A DNA stretch of 64,000 nucleotides. Origin: Acidimicrobiaceae bacterium (GTDB lineage: Bacteria; Actinomycetota; Acidimicrobiia; Acidimicrobiales; UBA8190). The notes under the pieces were generated by a model, which saw only the letters and a program-made list of their open reading frames with translations, was not told the origin of the DNA and made no database searches. The stretch covers positions 105,403 through 169,402 of the forward strand of contig PLXQ01000045.1 of the NCBI GenBank assembly GCA_003151475.1, given 5' to 3'. A program made the position numbers and the translations under genes. Shown here one piece after another: positions 26,692-35,668 of the stretch. Numbering within the stretch: the first letter of the stretch is position 1; every line of letters begins with the position of its first letter.

Positions 26692-28554
26692 ATCCGACGG
26701 TATCGACGCCCGGGTTTCGCCCTTGCCCTGGCCGTCGTCGCCACGCTGACCGCCTGCGCTGGTGGCGCCGCGTCCCCGCCCGCCTCCACCCCGATTGCCG
26801 CCGCTGTCCACGAACCCTCTCCGCCGGCGGTACCCCATCCCTTCGGCCGGCTCACCTGCTCCGCCAAGGACGGCATCCGCCTCTGTGCCGGCGGGATCGG
26901 CGGTGGCACCGACCGCCGGATCCCGAGCTTCGACGGGGTGCCTCTCGACGCCAACGTGGCCCTGCCGGCCGCCGGTAAGGGCCCCTTCCCGCTGATCGTC
27001 ATGCTCCACGGTCTGGGCGGTGACAAGTCCAACTGGGAAGTCACCTCCGATGACGGCGCCGTCGACGACGTCACCATGGCCACCAGAGGCTACGCCGTCC
27101 TCATGTACACGGCCCGGGGATTCGGCAACTCCTGCGGCACGGTCCAGTCACGGGCCGGCACCCCGGCCTGTGCCAAGGGATGGATCCACCTGGCTGATCA
27201 GAGATACGAGATCCGAGACACCCAGTATCTCGCCGGTGAACTGGTCGACGAAGGATTGGTGAAGCCCCAGATCGGTGTCACCGGTATCTCCTACGGCGCC
27301 GGCCAGACCCTCGAACTGGCGGCGCTCGAGAACCGGGTCCGGCTGACCAACGGTCGCTTCGCGCCGTGGACGAGCCCCGTCCACCACATCGCCATGTCGG
27401 TGGCGGCCGCCTACGCCATGTGGCCGTGGGACGACCTCGTGACCGCCCTGGCCCCGAACGGCGGCCTCCTCACCACCCGCCCCACACCGGCATCGGCCGA
27501 CGCCATCCCGGCCGGCGTCGAGAAGCAGAGCTGGAACACCCTCCTCTACGGCGTCACCACCACGTACTTCCTGTCCCCGGCGGGCCAGGATCCGGGCGCC
27601 GATCTCACCGACTGGTACAACGCCATCGGCGCCGGAGAACCGGTCTCCCCCACCGACACCGCTGCTCTCACCGAACTCCAGACCTACCACTCGGCCATCG
27701 GCATCCCCCTCCCCGCCCGGGAACCCGCCATCGCCATCCAAAACGGATGGACCGACACCCTCTTCCCCGTGTCCGAGGCCCTCCACTTCACCGAAAGCCT
27801 GGCCGCCGCCCACATCCACAACCCCCTGCTGCTGATCTTCGACGACTACGGCCACGGCTGGGCCCAGGCCAAAGCCGCCGATGTCCGCCGCCAGAACGCG
27901 GCGGTCCTCTCATTCTTGGACACCGTCATGCTCCGTCACGGCGCCCCCCCGAACAAGGTGATCGCCGTGGGCCAGACCTGCCCGGCCACAGCACCCTCGG
28001 AACCGGTCCTCACCGCTTCGTCGTATGCCGCTCTGGCCACCGGGACACTGTCGCTCTCGTCGTCATCGCCCCAGACCGTCACCTCGGCGGGAGGAAACCC
28101 GGCCGTCTCGGCCGCTCTCAACCCGGCCTACGCCAGCAAGCTCTGTCATCTCCTTCCGGCCGCCCCCGAGCCGGGGACGGCCGACATCTCGCGTCGCGTC
28201 GCCCATGGCACCACCCTGATCGGAGCCATCCAGATAAAGGCGCACCTCCACGTGGTCGGCACCTACCCCGAGTTGGTGGGTCGCCTGTGGGACGTGGGCC
28301 CGACGGGCCAGACCCGCCAGATCATCGAGACCGGCGTCCTCCGGCCCGACGTCAACCAGTCGGCCCAGACGACCGCCGACTCGGTGGCCGATACCGACGT
28401 CACCTTCGAGTTGGCTCCCAACGAGTACACCGTGCCGACGGGCGACACCGTGCAACTCGAGCTCGTGGGCAGCACCGCCCCGTGGTTCCGGCGGTCGAAC
28501 GGGACCTTCTCCATCACGGTGACCGACCTCCACGCCACCATCGCCACGCACTGA
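26692..28554 (+). CDS. S15/CocE-type alpha/beta hydrolase lipoprotein (start codon unclear)
   Basis: The frame encodes a lipoprotein signal peptide from about 26692 (charged IRRYRRPG, hydrophobic ALALAVVATLTAC with lipobox LTAC) and then an X-Pro dipeptidyl-peptidase/CocE-like hydrolase: LIVMLHGLGGDKSNWE, VTGISYGAGQTLELAAL with the nucleophile Ser, and a C-terminal beta-sandwich like PepX_C. The first canonical start in frame is GTG 26938, which would delete the signal peptide. No ATG, GTG or TTG exists in frame between 26635 and 26938. Either a rare start such as ATC 26692 is used, the start was lost, or there is a sequence error. It probably acts outside the membrane on peptides or esters. 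Confidence 0.78.
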   Translation: MRRYRRPGFALALAVVATLTACAGGAASPPASTPIAAAVHEPSPPAVPHPFGRLTCSAKDGIRLCAGGIGGGTDRRIPSFDGVPLDANVALPAAGKGPFPLIVMLHGLGGDKSNWEVTSDDGAVDDVTMATRGYAVLMYTARGFGNSCGTVQSRAGTPACAKGWIHLADQRYEIRDTQYLAGELVDEGLVKPQIGVTGISYGAGQTLELAALENRVRLTNGRFAPWTSPVHHIAMSVAAAYAMWPWDDLVTALAPNGGLLTTRPTPASADAIPAGVEKQSWNTLLYGVTTTYFLSPAGQDPGADLTDWYNAIGAGEPVSPTDTAALTELQTYHSAIGIPLPAREPAIAIQNGWTDTLFPVSEALHFTESLAAAHIHNPLLLIFDDYGHGWAQAKAADVRRQNAAVLSFLDTVMLRHGAPPNKVIAVGQTCPATAPSEPVLTASSYAALATGTLSLSSSSPQTVTSAGGNPAVSAALNPAYASKLCHLLPAAPEPGTADISRRVAHGTTLIGAIQIKAHLHVVGTYPELVGRLWDVGPTGQTRQIIETGVLRPDVNQSAQTTADSVADTDVTFELAPNEYTVPTGDTVQLELVGSTAPWFRRSNGTFSITVTDLHATIATH

Positions 28555-28561
28555 CCCGTCT

Positions 28562-28579
28562 CGCCCGGAGCCCCGGGCG
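28562..28579. terminator. Hairpin between convergent hydrolase and APH-like genes
   Basis: CGCCCGG (28562-28568) and CCGGGCG (28573-28579) form a 7-bp GC stem with a 4-base loop exactly between two convergent stop codons. There is no T tract, as is common for actinobacterial terminators. Confidence 0.5.
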
Positions 28580-28589
28580 ACCCGTCCGG

Positions 28590-29387
28590 TCAGCCGAGGG
28601 CGTCGAGAAACCGGTTGTGGTTGCGGGCGAACCACAGGCGGCGCCGTTCGTAACGGGCCGCTCCACCCATCTGGTTCCACATAGAGATGAAGGCGGCGTC
28701 GCCCTCGGCCACCCGCCGGGCCACGAATGCGCCGCCCACGGCGACGGCCTCGTTCAGCACCTCCAAGAACCCCGCCCGACCCGGCGGCAACCCGTAGGCG
28801 TCGGCCACGATCCGCAGCCGCGCCACGGGATCGAGCGATCCACGGCCCAAGCGGCCGGCGTCTTCGGCCGTGTCGAGGGGTACGCACATCTTCGCCAGCT
28901 GGGCCAAGTCGTACAGCGGCCGTCCCGGCGCGGCGAGATCGAAATCCAACAGGGCCACGGCCACACCCTGGCGGTAGACCACGTTCTCGGGACACACATC
29001 GTTGTGGCAGATCACCGTCGCCTCCCCCTGAACACCGGGGTCGGCCATCTCCGTGCTCCACGTCATCCCCGACGAACAGACGAACGACGCCGACGCCGCA
29101 TGGAAACGGGCCAGCAGCGCCGCCGTGGAGGCGAGGACAGCGTCGCTCTGGGACCAGAGGGGAAAGGGAGGGCACGGCACGTCACCCTCGATGAACGTCA
29201 GCCGCTCCCGCCCGTCGGCCTCGAGGCCCACGACCTCGGGCGCGGCGTCGAAACCCTGGGCCCGCAGATGACCGAGGAAACGATGGATCGTCGCCGTGTG
29301 GGGGTTGGTGGGCCGCAGAACGTTGTCGTCCACCCGGACGACCGCGCCGGCGTTGGCCACGCCGCCCGCCAAGACCTCTTCAGCCAC
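28590..29387 (-). CDS. Aminoglycoside phosphotransferase (APH)-family kinase-like protein
   Basis: About 265 residues. The catalytic loop VICHNDVCPENVV (H-x-D...N) and the metal-binding VALLDFDLAAPG are the APH/choline-kinase signatures; the N-terminal lobe shows a plausible ATP-binding region. Such enzymes phosphorylate small molecules, and most environmental members are not resistance genes. GTG 29387 is preferred since homology begins there; a longer frame up to 29543 has no similarity. It is divergent from a PEP-mutase-family gene. Confidence 0.83.
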   Translation of the reverse strand: MAEEVLAGGVANAGAVVRVDDNVLRPTNPHTATIHRFLGHLRAQGFDAAPEVVGLEADGRERLTFIEGDVPCPPFPLWSQSDAVLASTAALLARFHAASASFVCSSGMTWSTEMADPGVQGEATVICHNDVCPENVVYRQGVAVALLDFDLAAPGRPLYDLAQLAKMCVPLDTAEDAGRLGRGSLDPVARLRIVADAYGLPPGRAGFLEVLNEAVAVGGAFVARRVAEGDAAFISMWNQMGGAARYERRRLWFARNHNRFLDALG

Positions 29388-29431
29388 GGCGGCAGCTTCC
29401 CACGACGGCCGGTGGCGATAGCGTTCCCGCC

Positions 29432-30250
29432 GTGCCGACACAATCCGAGAAGGCGGCGTTGTTCCTCGCACTCCACCACGGCGACAGCCCGCTGCTGCTG
29501 CCGAACCCTTGGGATGTCGGCTCGGCCAAGCTCCTGGCCTCACTGGGCTTCGCGGCGCTCGCCACCACCAGCAGCGGCTTCGCCGCCACCCTGGGCCGAC
29601 TCGACGGTTCGGTCACCCGCGACGAAGCCCTCGCCCATGCCCGTCACATCGTCGACGCCACCGATCTCCCCGTCTCGGCCGATCTCGAGAACGGCTTCGC
29701 CGACGACCCGTCGGCCGTGGCCGGCACGGTCGACCGTGCCGTCGCCTGCGGCCTGGCCGGCTTCTCGATCGAGGACTCCACGGGCCGGGCCGACACTCCC
29801 GTCTACGACATCGACCACGCGGCCGCACGCGTGGCCGCGGCGGCCCGGTCCGCCCACGACGGCGCCGTCCGCATCGTCCTCACGGCGCGGGCGGAGAACC
29901 ACCTCCACGGCCGCCCCGACCTGGCCGACACCATCGCCCGGCTCCAGCGCTACCAGGCCGCCGGTGCCGATGTTCTGTTCGCCCCCGGCCTCACCTCATT
30001 GGACGACATCGCTCAGGTGGTGACGTCGGTCGACCTCCCCGTGAACGTCCTCGCCATCGCCGGCGTTCCGTCGGTCTCCGAGCTCGCCTCCGTGGGGGTC
30101 CGCCGCATCTCGGTGGGAGGCGGCTTCGCCTTCGCCGCCCTCGGCGCCGTGGTGCAGGCCGGGCGCGAGCTCCTCGATGAGGGGACCTACCGGTTCCGGG
30201 AGCTGGCCGGCCCCGGAGCGGCGGCGGCCAGGGCGGCGTTTCGCCCCTGA
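29432..30250 (+). CDS. Isocitrate lyase/PEP mutase family enzyme
   Basis: The 272-residue TIM-barrel protein has LLLPNPWDVGSAKLLASLGF, SADLENGFAD and FSIEDSTGR, which are hallmark segments of the PEP-mutase/2,3-dimethylmalate lyase superfamily and carry the metal-binding acidic residues. The KKCGH motif of isocitrate lyase is absent. Members cleave or form C-C or C-P bonds in oxyacids; many actinobacterial ones remain uncharacterised. It starts at GTG 29432. Confidence 0.87.
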   Translation: MPTQSEKAALFLALHHGDSPLLLPNPWDVGSAKLLASLGFAALATTSSGFAATLGRLDGSVTRDEALAHARHIVDATDLPVSADLENGFADDPSAVAGTVDRAVACGLAGFSIEDSTGRADTPVYDIDHAAARVAAAARSAHDGAVRIVLTARAENHLHGRPDLADTIARLQRYQAAGADVLFAPGLTSLDDIAQVVTSVDLPVNVLAIAGVPSVSELASVGVRRISVGGGFAFAALGAVVQAGRELLDEGTYRFRELAGPGAAAARAAFRP

Positions 30251-30347
30251 ATGCTCCGCCGCCTCCATGGCCGGCGAGCCTCGGAGAGCCGCGCCGCCGG
30301 CCCCGGGGTAGCGTTTAGGGGACCCGCCACCGGGTCAGGGGGACGTC

Positions 30348-31574
30348 ATGCCCGGCTCTGCCATTTCCGCGTTCGACCTAGCGCTGCCCACTCTGGACAC
30401 CGCGGGTCTCGAGCGTCCCGAAGTCCTGGCCGCCATCCGCGAGGCGCGCTCCGAGCACTGGCTGGCCCGGACCCCGATCGGTTTCATGCTCACCGACTAC
30501 CGCGACGCCGTGGCCGTCCTGCGGGACCGGAAATTCCATTCGGCGTTGTCGCTGCTGCCCGAGATGGCCGGGCTCGAACCCGACAAGTACATGCAGAACC
30601 GCCGGCGCTCGATCCTGGCCATGGAGGGCGACGAGCACGCCCGTCTGCGCCGCCTGGTGGCGCCGGCCTTCACCCCGACGGCCACCGACCGCCTCCGACC
30701 CTTCATGCGCGAGGTCGTCTCCGCACTGGTCGACGAAGTGGTGGGCCAAGGGCGCTGCGAGTTCGTGGCCGACATCTGCGAGCCCTACCCCATCCCCATC
30801 ATCTGCGAACTTCTGGGGGCACCCAAAGAGGACTGGAAGCTCTTCTCGGAATGGGCCACGGACATATTCCGCATCTTCAACCAGGATCTGGCCGCCGACC
30901 TCCCCGCCATCGAGCGCGCCTCGGGACAGCTCGAGGCCTATGTCCTGTCGATGGTCGAGCAACGCCGCAGTCACCCTTCGGATGACCTCCTCAGTTCTCT
31001 CATCGCCATCGAGGAAGCCGGTGACCGCTTGTCGAGCGAGGAGCTCGTCATGCTGGCCGAGGCCGTCCTCATGGCGGGCACCGACACCACCCGGAACCAA
31101 CTGGCTTGCAGCGTGGCCCTTCTCTCGGAGCATCCCGATCAATGGGCGCTCCTGGCCGATCGCCCCGAGCTCGCCCCCCGTGCCGTCGAGGAGACCATGC
31201 GCTACCTGGGGGCGGTCCGGGGCACGGTGCGGGTGGCATCGGTGGACATCGAGTACCGCGACGTCCTGTTCCCCGCCGGAACGATCGTCTCGATCGCCCT
31301 GGCCGGCGCCAACATGGACCCCGAGGTCTTCGCCTCGCCGGACACTTTCGACATCACCGCCGAACGCGACGCCGTCCAGATGACCTTCGGCTCCGGCATC
31401 CACTTCTGCATGGGTGCGGCCCTGGCCCGGGCGGAGCTCCAAGAGGCACTGCCGCTCCTGGCCCGCCGCATGCCCGATCTCGGACGCGACGGCCCCGTCG
31501 AGTGGAAGCCGTCCACCTTCGGTATCTGGGGACCGGCCCGGCTACCCCTGCGCTTCCGGCCGCCGGCGCCCTGA
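30348..31574 (+). CDS. Cytochrome P450
   Basis: The 408-residue protein has the P450 core: the I-helix oxygen-binding AGTDTT (243-248), ExxR in EETMR (Glu282/Arg285), and the haem loop FGSGIHFCMGAALAR with the axial Cys354. It is soluble, as usual for bacterial P450s, and needs ferredoxin partners not seen nearby. Substrate is unknown. Just upstream, GACCCG-CCAC-CGGGTC (30321-30336) forms a small hairpin next to the ribosome-binding AGGGGG. Confidence 0.93.
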   Translation: MPGSAISAFDLALPTLDTAGLERPEVLAAIREARSEHWLARTPIGFMLTDYRDAVAVLRDRKFHSALSLLPEMAGLEPDKYMQNRRRSILAMEGDEHARLRRLVAPAFTPTATDRLRPFMREVVSALVDEVVGQGRCEFVADICEPYPIPIICELLGAPKEDWKLFSEWATDIFRIFNQDLAADLPAIERASGQLEAYVLSMVEQRRSHPSDDLLSSLIAIEEAGDRLSSEELVMLAEAVLMAGTDTTRNQLACSVALLSEHPDQWALLADRPELAPRAVEETMRYLGAVRGTVRVASVDIEYRDVLFPAGTIVSIALAGANMDPEVFASPDTFDITAERDAVQMTFGSGIHFCMGAALARAELQEALPLLARRMPDLGRDGPVEWKPSTFGIWGPARLPLRFRPPAP

Positions 31575-31706
31575 GTCCCCGGCGCCCCTGCATCCATTGC
31601 CCCCGGACGCGACTCAGCCGATACGGCCACCGGTCGGCGGGGTACCTTCCGGGTGCGCGTCTCGGCTGAGACAAACGCCGTCAGGCGCTTCTGACTGAAG
31701 CAGGTG

Positions 31707-31909
31707 TCAGATGGTGGGTGCGGGCGGATCCGTGGTCCACTGCGTCACGTAGGCCGGGTGCGTCCCCGCCAGCACGTCGGCGATGACCGCGGAGGTGGCC
31801 GCCGCACACGAGGTGCCCTTGAACATGAACACGGCGTTGCCGTCGTCGTCGAGGATCGTCGACGCCGAGAATCCGTTGATGTCGAAGCCCTTGCCGAATG
31901 CTCGGCCGG
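31707..31909 (-). pseudogene. C-terminal fragment of a two-repeat secreted protein
   Basis: This short minus-strand frame reads DINGFSASTILDDDGNAV and FMFKGTSCAA, then SAVIADVLAGTHPAYV and a stop. It closely resembles the C-terminus of the protein at 46782-47975 (TIDDDGNAVFVF, MGISCAAS, TAIADVAFNIPGSHPTY). Upstream, the frame runs into sequence antisense to the MocR gene with no signal peptide or start, so it is a remnant. The rest of 31575-31954 holds nothing else recognisable. Confidence 0.7.
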
Positions 31910-31954
31910 GAATCGAACGGGGGCAACCCGGTCGACCAACCTGGCCGACCCTGA

Positions 31955-33397
31955 CTACGTACCCGACGCCTCCCAGGCGGACCGGAGCCTCTCCACCCCC
32001 AGGCGCAGCACCGCCGGTGGCGAGGCGAACGACAAGCGGATCCGGTCGGAGTGGCGATCCGACACCGACAACGGCGTGGCCGTGGCCACGGCCACCCCGT
32101 GGCGCAGGGCCGTCTGGGCGAAGCGTTCGGCATCGGCGCCGCCCAGGCTCACCCAGAGCGACAGCCCACCGGCGGGCTCGTCCCACGACCATGAGCCGAG
32201 CCCGGCCGCGAGGGCGGCGGCCAGCACCTCGTAGCGGTAACGGAGCTCCGGGACCCGGGCACCCCACCCACCGGCCGGATCCGACAACAGACGCTCGGCC
32301 AGTATCTGGCTCACCGCCGACGACCCGAGGTCGCTCGTGGCCTTCACCCGGGCGAACCGCAGGGCCAGGGCTTCGGGCGCCCGCACGAATCCGAGACGCA
32401 GGCCGCCCCACAGGACCTTGCTCAACGAGCCCAGGACCGCCACCGACGCCTCCGGACAGAACGCCGCCACCGGGGGCGGAGCGGGCGTCCAGCACAGATC
32501 GGCGAGGGCGAGATCCTCGACCAGCGGCACCCGATATTCCCGGACGAGCTCGGCCACCCGCCGTCGGCGGGACAAAGAAAGAACGGTCCCCGTCGGGCTC
32601 TGCACCGTGGGCTGGAGGTAGACGAGCGCCGGCCGGCCGGCCAGGGCGTGGCGGAGCTCGTCGACGCGCACGCCGTCGCCATCCACGCGAACCCCGATGA
32701 GCCGGGCACCAGCCTGGGTGAAAGCGGCGATCGCCCCCGGGTAACAGGGGTCCTCCACGACCACGTCGTCGCCGGGCCGCAGCCAACAGGCGGCGGCGGC
32801 GCTGATCCCCTGCTGAGCGCCGGTCGTGATCACCACCTGGCCGGCACTCGTCGGCAGTCCCCACGCGGTGACGTGGCCGGCGACCAGCGCCCGCAGTCCC
32901 GTCGACCCCCAGGGGCTGTAGCCGGACTCGGGGGCCATGGCCCGGAGGTCGCCCGACGACAAGGAGACGGCCGGCAACCCGCGGGCATCGTGCAGGACCG
33001 AGATGGACAGATCGATGATGTCCGAAGGGGCGTGGCTGCGCTCCACCAGGCGGTGCACGAGCGGGGACCCTTCCCGACCGTCGGGAAGACCGAGTGCGGC
33101 GGCCCCGGCGACGTATGTACCACTGCCGGGCCGACGGCCCACGAGACCGTCGGCCACCAAAAGCTCAAAGGCGGCCACCGTGGTGCCGCGGCTCACGAAC
33201 AGTGCGGTCGAGAGCGCCCGCTCAGAAGGCAGGCGGAACCCCTCGGCCAAGGTGCCGCTCTCGATGGCGGCGGCCACCGCCCGCGCCAGTTGACGGAACA
33301 AGGGCCCGGGCCCGACAGCCCAGTCCCCGAGGTCGCTCACGAAGCGTCGCAACTCCCCCGACCGGGCCACTTTGCCCGAAGTGGATCTGTTTTCCAT
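31955..33397 (-). CDS. MocR/PdxR-type GntR-aminotransferase regulator
   Basis: The 480-residue protein fuses an N-terminal GntR winged helix (residues 35-97, FRQLARAVAAAIESG, then RLPSERALSTALFVSRGTT) to a fold type I aminotransferase domain, with the PLP-binding Lys327 in LGSLSKVLWGGLRLGF. Such proteins sense PLP, amino acids or pyridoxine metabolites and regulate a neighbouring gene. The divergent neighbour is a PLP aminotransferase only 27 bases away, its likely target. A 7-bp inverted repeat matching PdxR-type half sites lies over its start. Confidence 0.92.
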   Translation of the reverse strand: MENRSTSGKVARSGELRRFVSDLGDWAVGPGPLFRQLARAVAAAIESGTLAEGFRLPSERALSTALFVSRGTTVAAFELLVADGLVGRRPGSGTYVAGAAALGLPDGREGSPLVHRLVERSHAPSDIIDLSISVLHDARGLPAVSLSSGDLRAMAPESGYSPWGSTGLRALVAGHVTAWGLPTSAGQVVITTGAQQGISAAAACWLRPGDDVVVEDPCYPGAIAAFTQAGARLIGVRVDGDGVRVDELRHALAGRPALVYLQPTVQSPTGTVLSLSRRRRVAELVREYRVPLVEDLALADLCWTPAPPPVAAFCPEASVAVLGSLSKVLWGGLRLGFVRAPEALALRFARVKATSDLGSSAVSQILAERLLSDPAGGWGARVPELRYRYEVLAAALAAGLGSWSWDEPAGGLSLWVSLGGADAERFAQTALRHGVAVATATPLSVSDRHSDRIRLSFASPPAVLRLGVERLRSAWEASGT

Positions 33398-33406
33398 GGT
33401 CCACTT
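33379..33406. promoter_or_regulatory. Inverted-repeat operator of the MocR-type regulator
   Basis: AAGTGGA (33379-33385) and TCCACTT (33400-33406) form a perfect inverted repeat with a 14-base gap across the MocR start codon. The left part, AAGTGGATCTG, resembles the AAAGTGGWTCTA-type motif reported for PdxR in corynebacteria. It could control both divergent genes. Confidence 0.65.
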
Positions 33407-33424
33407 ATGTCACATTGAGCTTCG

Positions 33425-34657
33425 ATGGACCAGCTCAGCGCCACGACGGCCCCCTCGGGAGCAGCGCGACGCATCACGTCCTCCGCCATCCGCGAGCTCT
33501 TGGCGGTGGCGGACCGTCCGGGGGTGATCTCGCTGGCCGGTGGCCTCCCCTCGGCCCTGCACTTCCCGACCGAGGAGGCCTCTGAGGCCATCGACGACGT
33601 CCTGCGCAATGACCGCGGTGCACTGCAGTACTCATCCACAGAAGGTGACCCCGGTCTCCGGGAATGGGTGGCGGCGCGCCACGGGGCCCGGATGGAGCAG
33701 GTGCTCATCACCCACGGATCGCAACAGGCCCTCGACCTCGTCGCCCGCGTCACCCTGGACGTGGACGATCCCGTCGCTCTGGCCGATCCCGGCTACATCG
33801 GCGCCATCCAAGCGATGCGACTCAGCGGAGGGCGGCTCGTCGCTCTCCCCACCGATGACCACGGGCTATCGGTGGAGACGCTCGAGGAACAGATCGGCGC
33901 AGGGCTGCGTCCGCGGCTGGTCTACCTCGTCCCCAATTTTCACAACCCCACAGGCGCCACCCTGAGCGCCGCCCGGGCCCGTCGGCTGGCCCAGCTCGCT
34001 GATCAGCAAGGATTTCTCATCGTCGAGGACAATCCCTACGGCGAGATCCGATTCTCCGGCACGGCGCCACCGTCGCTCTCGACACTTACCGACAACGTGG
34101 TGACGGTCGGGACGATCTCCAAAACGCTCTTCCCGGGCCTGCGGGTGGGCTGGATCGTGGCTCCGGTCTGGCTGGCCCCGTCGCTCGCGCTGGTGAAGCA
34201 GGCGGTGGACCTGCACACCGCCACGCTCACCCAGAAGGTCGCTCTCCGCCTGCTCACCCGGCCGGGGTTTCTCCGTGACCACCTGACCGTCCTGCGCTCG
34301 CACTACTCGAGCCAGGCGCGGATCCTGACGGAGGCGCTGGCCACAGAGCTCGGTGAGAGCCTCCACGTTGCTCCCGCCGAGGGTGGCATGTTCCTGTGGG
34401 CCCGGGTCCGCCTACCGGACATCGACACGCAGGCTCTTCTGGATGTGGCCATCGATCACGGCGTCGCTTATGTGCCGGGATCAGCCTTCTCTGTCAGCGC
34501 GGCGCACCGTTCGCACCTCCGGCTCTCCTACGCCACGGTCTCCCCGGCGGAGCTGGTTGAAGGGGCCCGTCGTCTGGCGGGGGTCATCCTCGATGGACCC
34601 GAGCGGTCTCGCCGGCGACCGGGAGTTTCTACGCGGCCCGCAGCCACTTCACGCTGA
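33425..34657 (+). CDS. PLP-dependent aminotransferase, class I/II fold
   Basis: The 410-residue enzyme shows VISLAGGLPSALHFP near the N-terminus, NPTG at Asn174, IVEDNPYGEIRF with the PLP-pyridine Asp, and the Schiff-base Lys233 in VGTISKTLFPGLRVGW. These fit the 2-aminoadipate/kynurenine aminotransferase-like group. Its substrate may match the signal of the divergent MocR regulator. The last 29 bases overlap the 3' end of the secreted G1-like gene on the other strand. Confidence 0.9.
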   Translation: MDQLSATTAPSGAARRITSSAIRELLAVADRPGVISLAGGLPSALHFPTEEASEAIDDVLRNDRGALQYSSTEGDPGLREWVAARHGARMEQVLITHGSQQALDLVARVTLDVDDPVALADPGYIGAIQAMRLSGGRLVALPTDDHGLSVETLEEQIGAGLRPRLVYLVPNFHNPTGATLSAARARRLAQLADQQGFLIVEDNPYGEIRFSGTAPPSLSTLTDNVVTVGTISKTLFPGLRVGWIVAPVWLAPSLALVKQAVDLHTATLTQKVALRLLTRPGFLRDHLTVLRSHYSSQARILTEALATELGESLHVAPAEGGMFLWARVRLPDIDTQALLDVAIDHGVAYVPGSAFSVSAAHRSHLRLSYATVSPAELVEGARRLAGVILDGPERSRRRPGVSTRPAATSR

Positions 34658-35441
34658 AGCTTGTCTTGGCCTGAGTGAGGTTGCCCGCCCGGGCCAAGGT
34701 GTGTCCAGCGTTGTCGATCAGATTGAACTTCTGCCCCTGGAAGCGGGCGCCGTTGCTCGTCACGTTGGTCAGCGTGACCTTGCCGAAGTCGGCGAGGGGA
34801 CTGGCCCCCACGGCCACGACGAAGGTGTCGAAGTCCGATTGTGACGACGAACCGCTCCAGGACTCGGTCCAGCTCTGGGTGGTGTCCTTCACGGTCACGA
34901 CCACCGACGCGCACGCCGGGTTGCAGCCTCCGGCGGCCGTCACGGTGACGTCCACGGTGTCCCCGGGAAGAACCACATCGGCGAGGGCACCGCACCCCTT
35001 CGGAAACGAGGGGTCGCACAGCGCCGCCGCATAGGACGGCGTGCCCGTCACGGGGGCGCACCCGACCTCGACACCACCGCCGTGTTCGCCCGAGACGTTG
35101 CTGTTCGCCAGGGCCAGGAGGCCGACCACGGTCCCCCAGGTGGCGCTGTTGGTGCACTTCACGGTGGGAACGGTGATGGTCGACGTGAGCTTCAGAGCTC
35201 CGACCAGGTTCTCGTAGTAACCCGAATAATCGTTCGGTTTCTTCGGGCTCTGGGACCGGCCGGGGGGGACCAGGAGCGCACCCACCGGCGGGGCGAAGGT
35301 CGCGGGAGCGGCGGGAGAAGGGGCGGGCACGGGAGAGGCGTGGCCGGTGATGGCGTCGGCGACGGGTGCCACGACCATGAGGCACAGGGCCACGACCGTA
35401 GGAACGAGAACCAGGATCCACCGCATTTGTCGTCTTTTCAT
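34629..35441 (-). CDS. Secreted peptidase G1 (eqolisin)-like protein, catalytic residues apparently lost
   Basis: About 270 residues. A Sec signal peptide (WILVLVPTVVALCLMVVAPVA) is followed by a Pro-rich stretch and a beta-sandwich resembling peptidase family G1: SGYY, TITVPTVKC, an ATW segment, GVEVGC, PSYAAALC, VLPGDTVDVTVTA and PLADFGKVTLTN. In G1 enzymes the dyad is a Gln in the GxQxG-like strand and a Glu in the AEWIVE strand. Here GVEVG carries Glu in the first and the second reads FDTFVVAVG without the Glu. It is probably a non-proteolytic binding protein. ATG 35441 has GGGGGG upstream; GTG 35450 is an alternative. Confidence 0.7.
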   Translation of the reverse strand: MKRRQMRWILVLVPTVVALCLMVVAPVADAITGHASPVPAPSPAAPATFAPPVGALLVPPGRSQSPKKPNDYSGYYENLVGALKLTSTITVPTVKCTNSATWGTVVGLLALANSNVSGEHGGGVEVGCAPVTGTPSYAAALCDPSFPKGCGALADVVLPGDTVDVTVTAAGGCNPACASVVVTVKDTTQSWTESWSGSSSQSDFDTFVVAVGASPLADFGKVTLTNVTSNGARFQGQKFNLIDNAGHTLARAGNLTQAKTSFSVKWLRAA

Positions 35442-35668
35442 CGACGACACCCCCCCCAGACCACTGACCGCCGAACCAGAGTACCGGCGGCCCAGATCAA
35501 TAGAAAGTCTACATCTGTTCCTCAGGGTTGAAATCGGCGGGAGGCGCGCCGGCTCGGTCGGTCGACTTGGCCGGTGCCCAGATCGACCGGCCGCTACGAT
35601 TGAGAGCGAGACGTTGACAGAGACGGCGACAGGTAGGCAGACACGCTGTCAGGGAGGGGAACGATCCT

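Noticed and set aside
31899..31918. Minus-strand GTTCGATTCCCGGCCGAGCA, looking like a tRNA T-loop and acceptor end
   Set aside because: The T-stem does not pair (CCCCCG against CCCGG), no matching 5' acceptor or anticodon arm was found, and the sequence is also readable as the protein remnant there.
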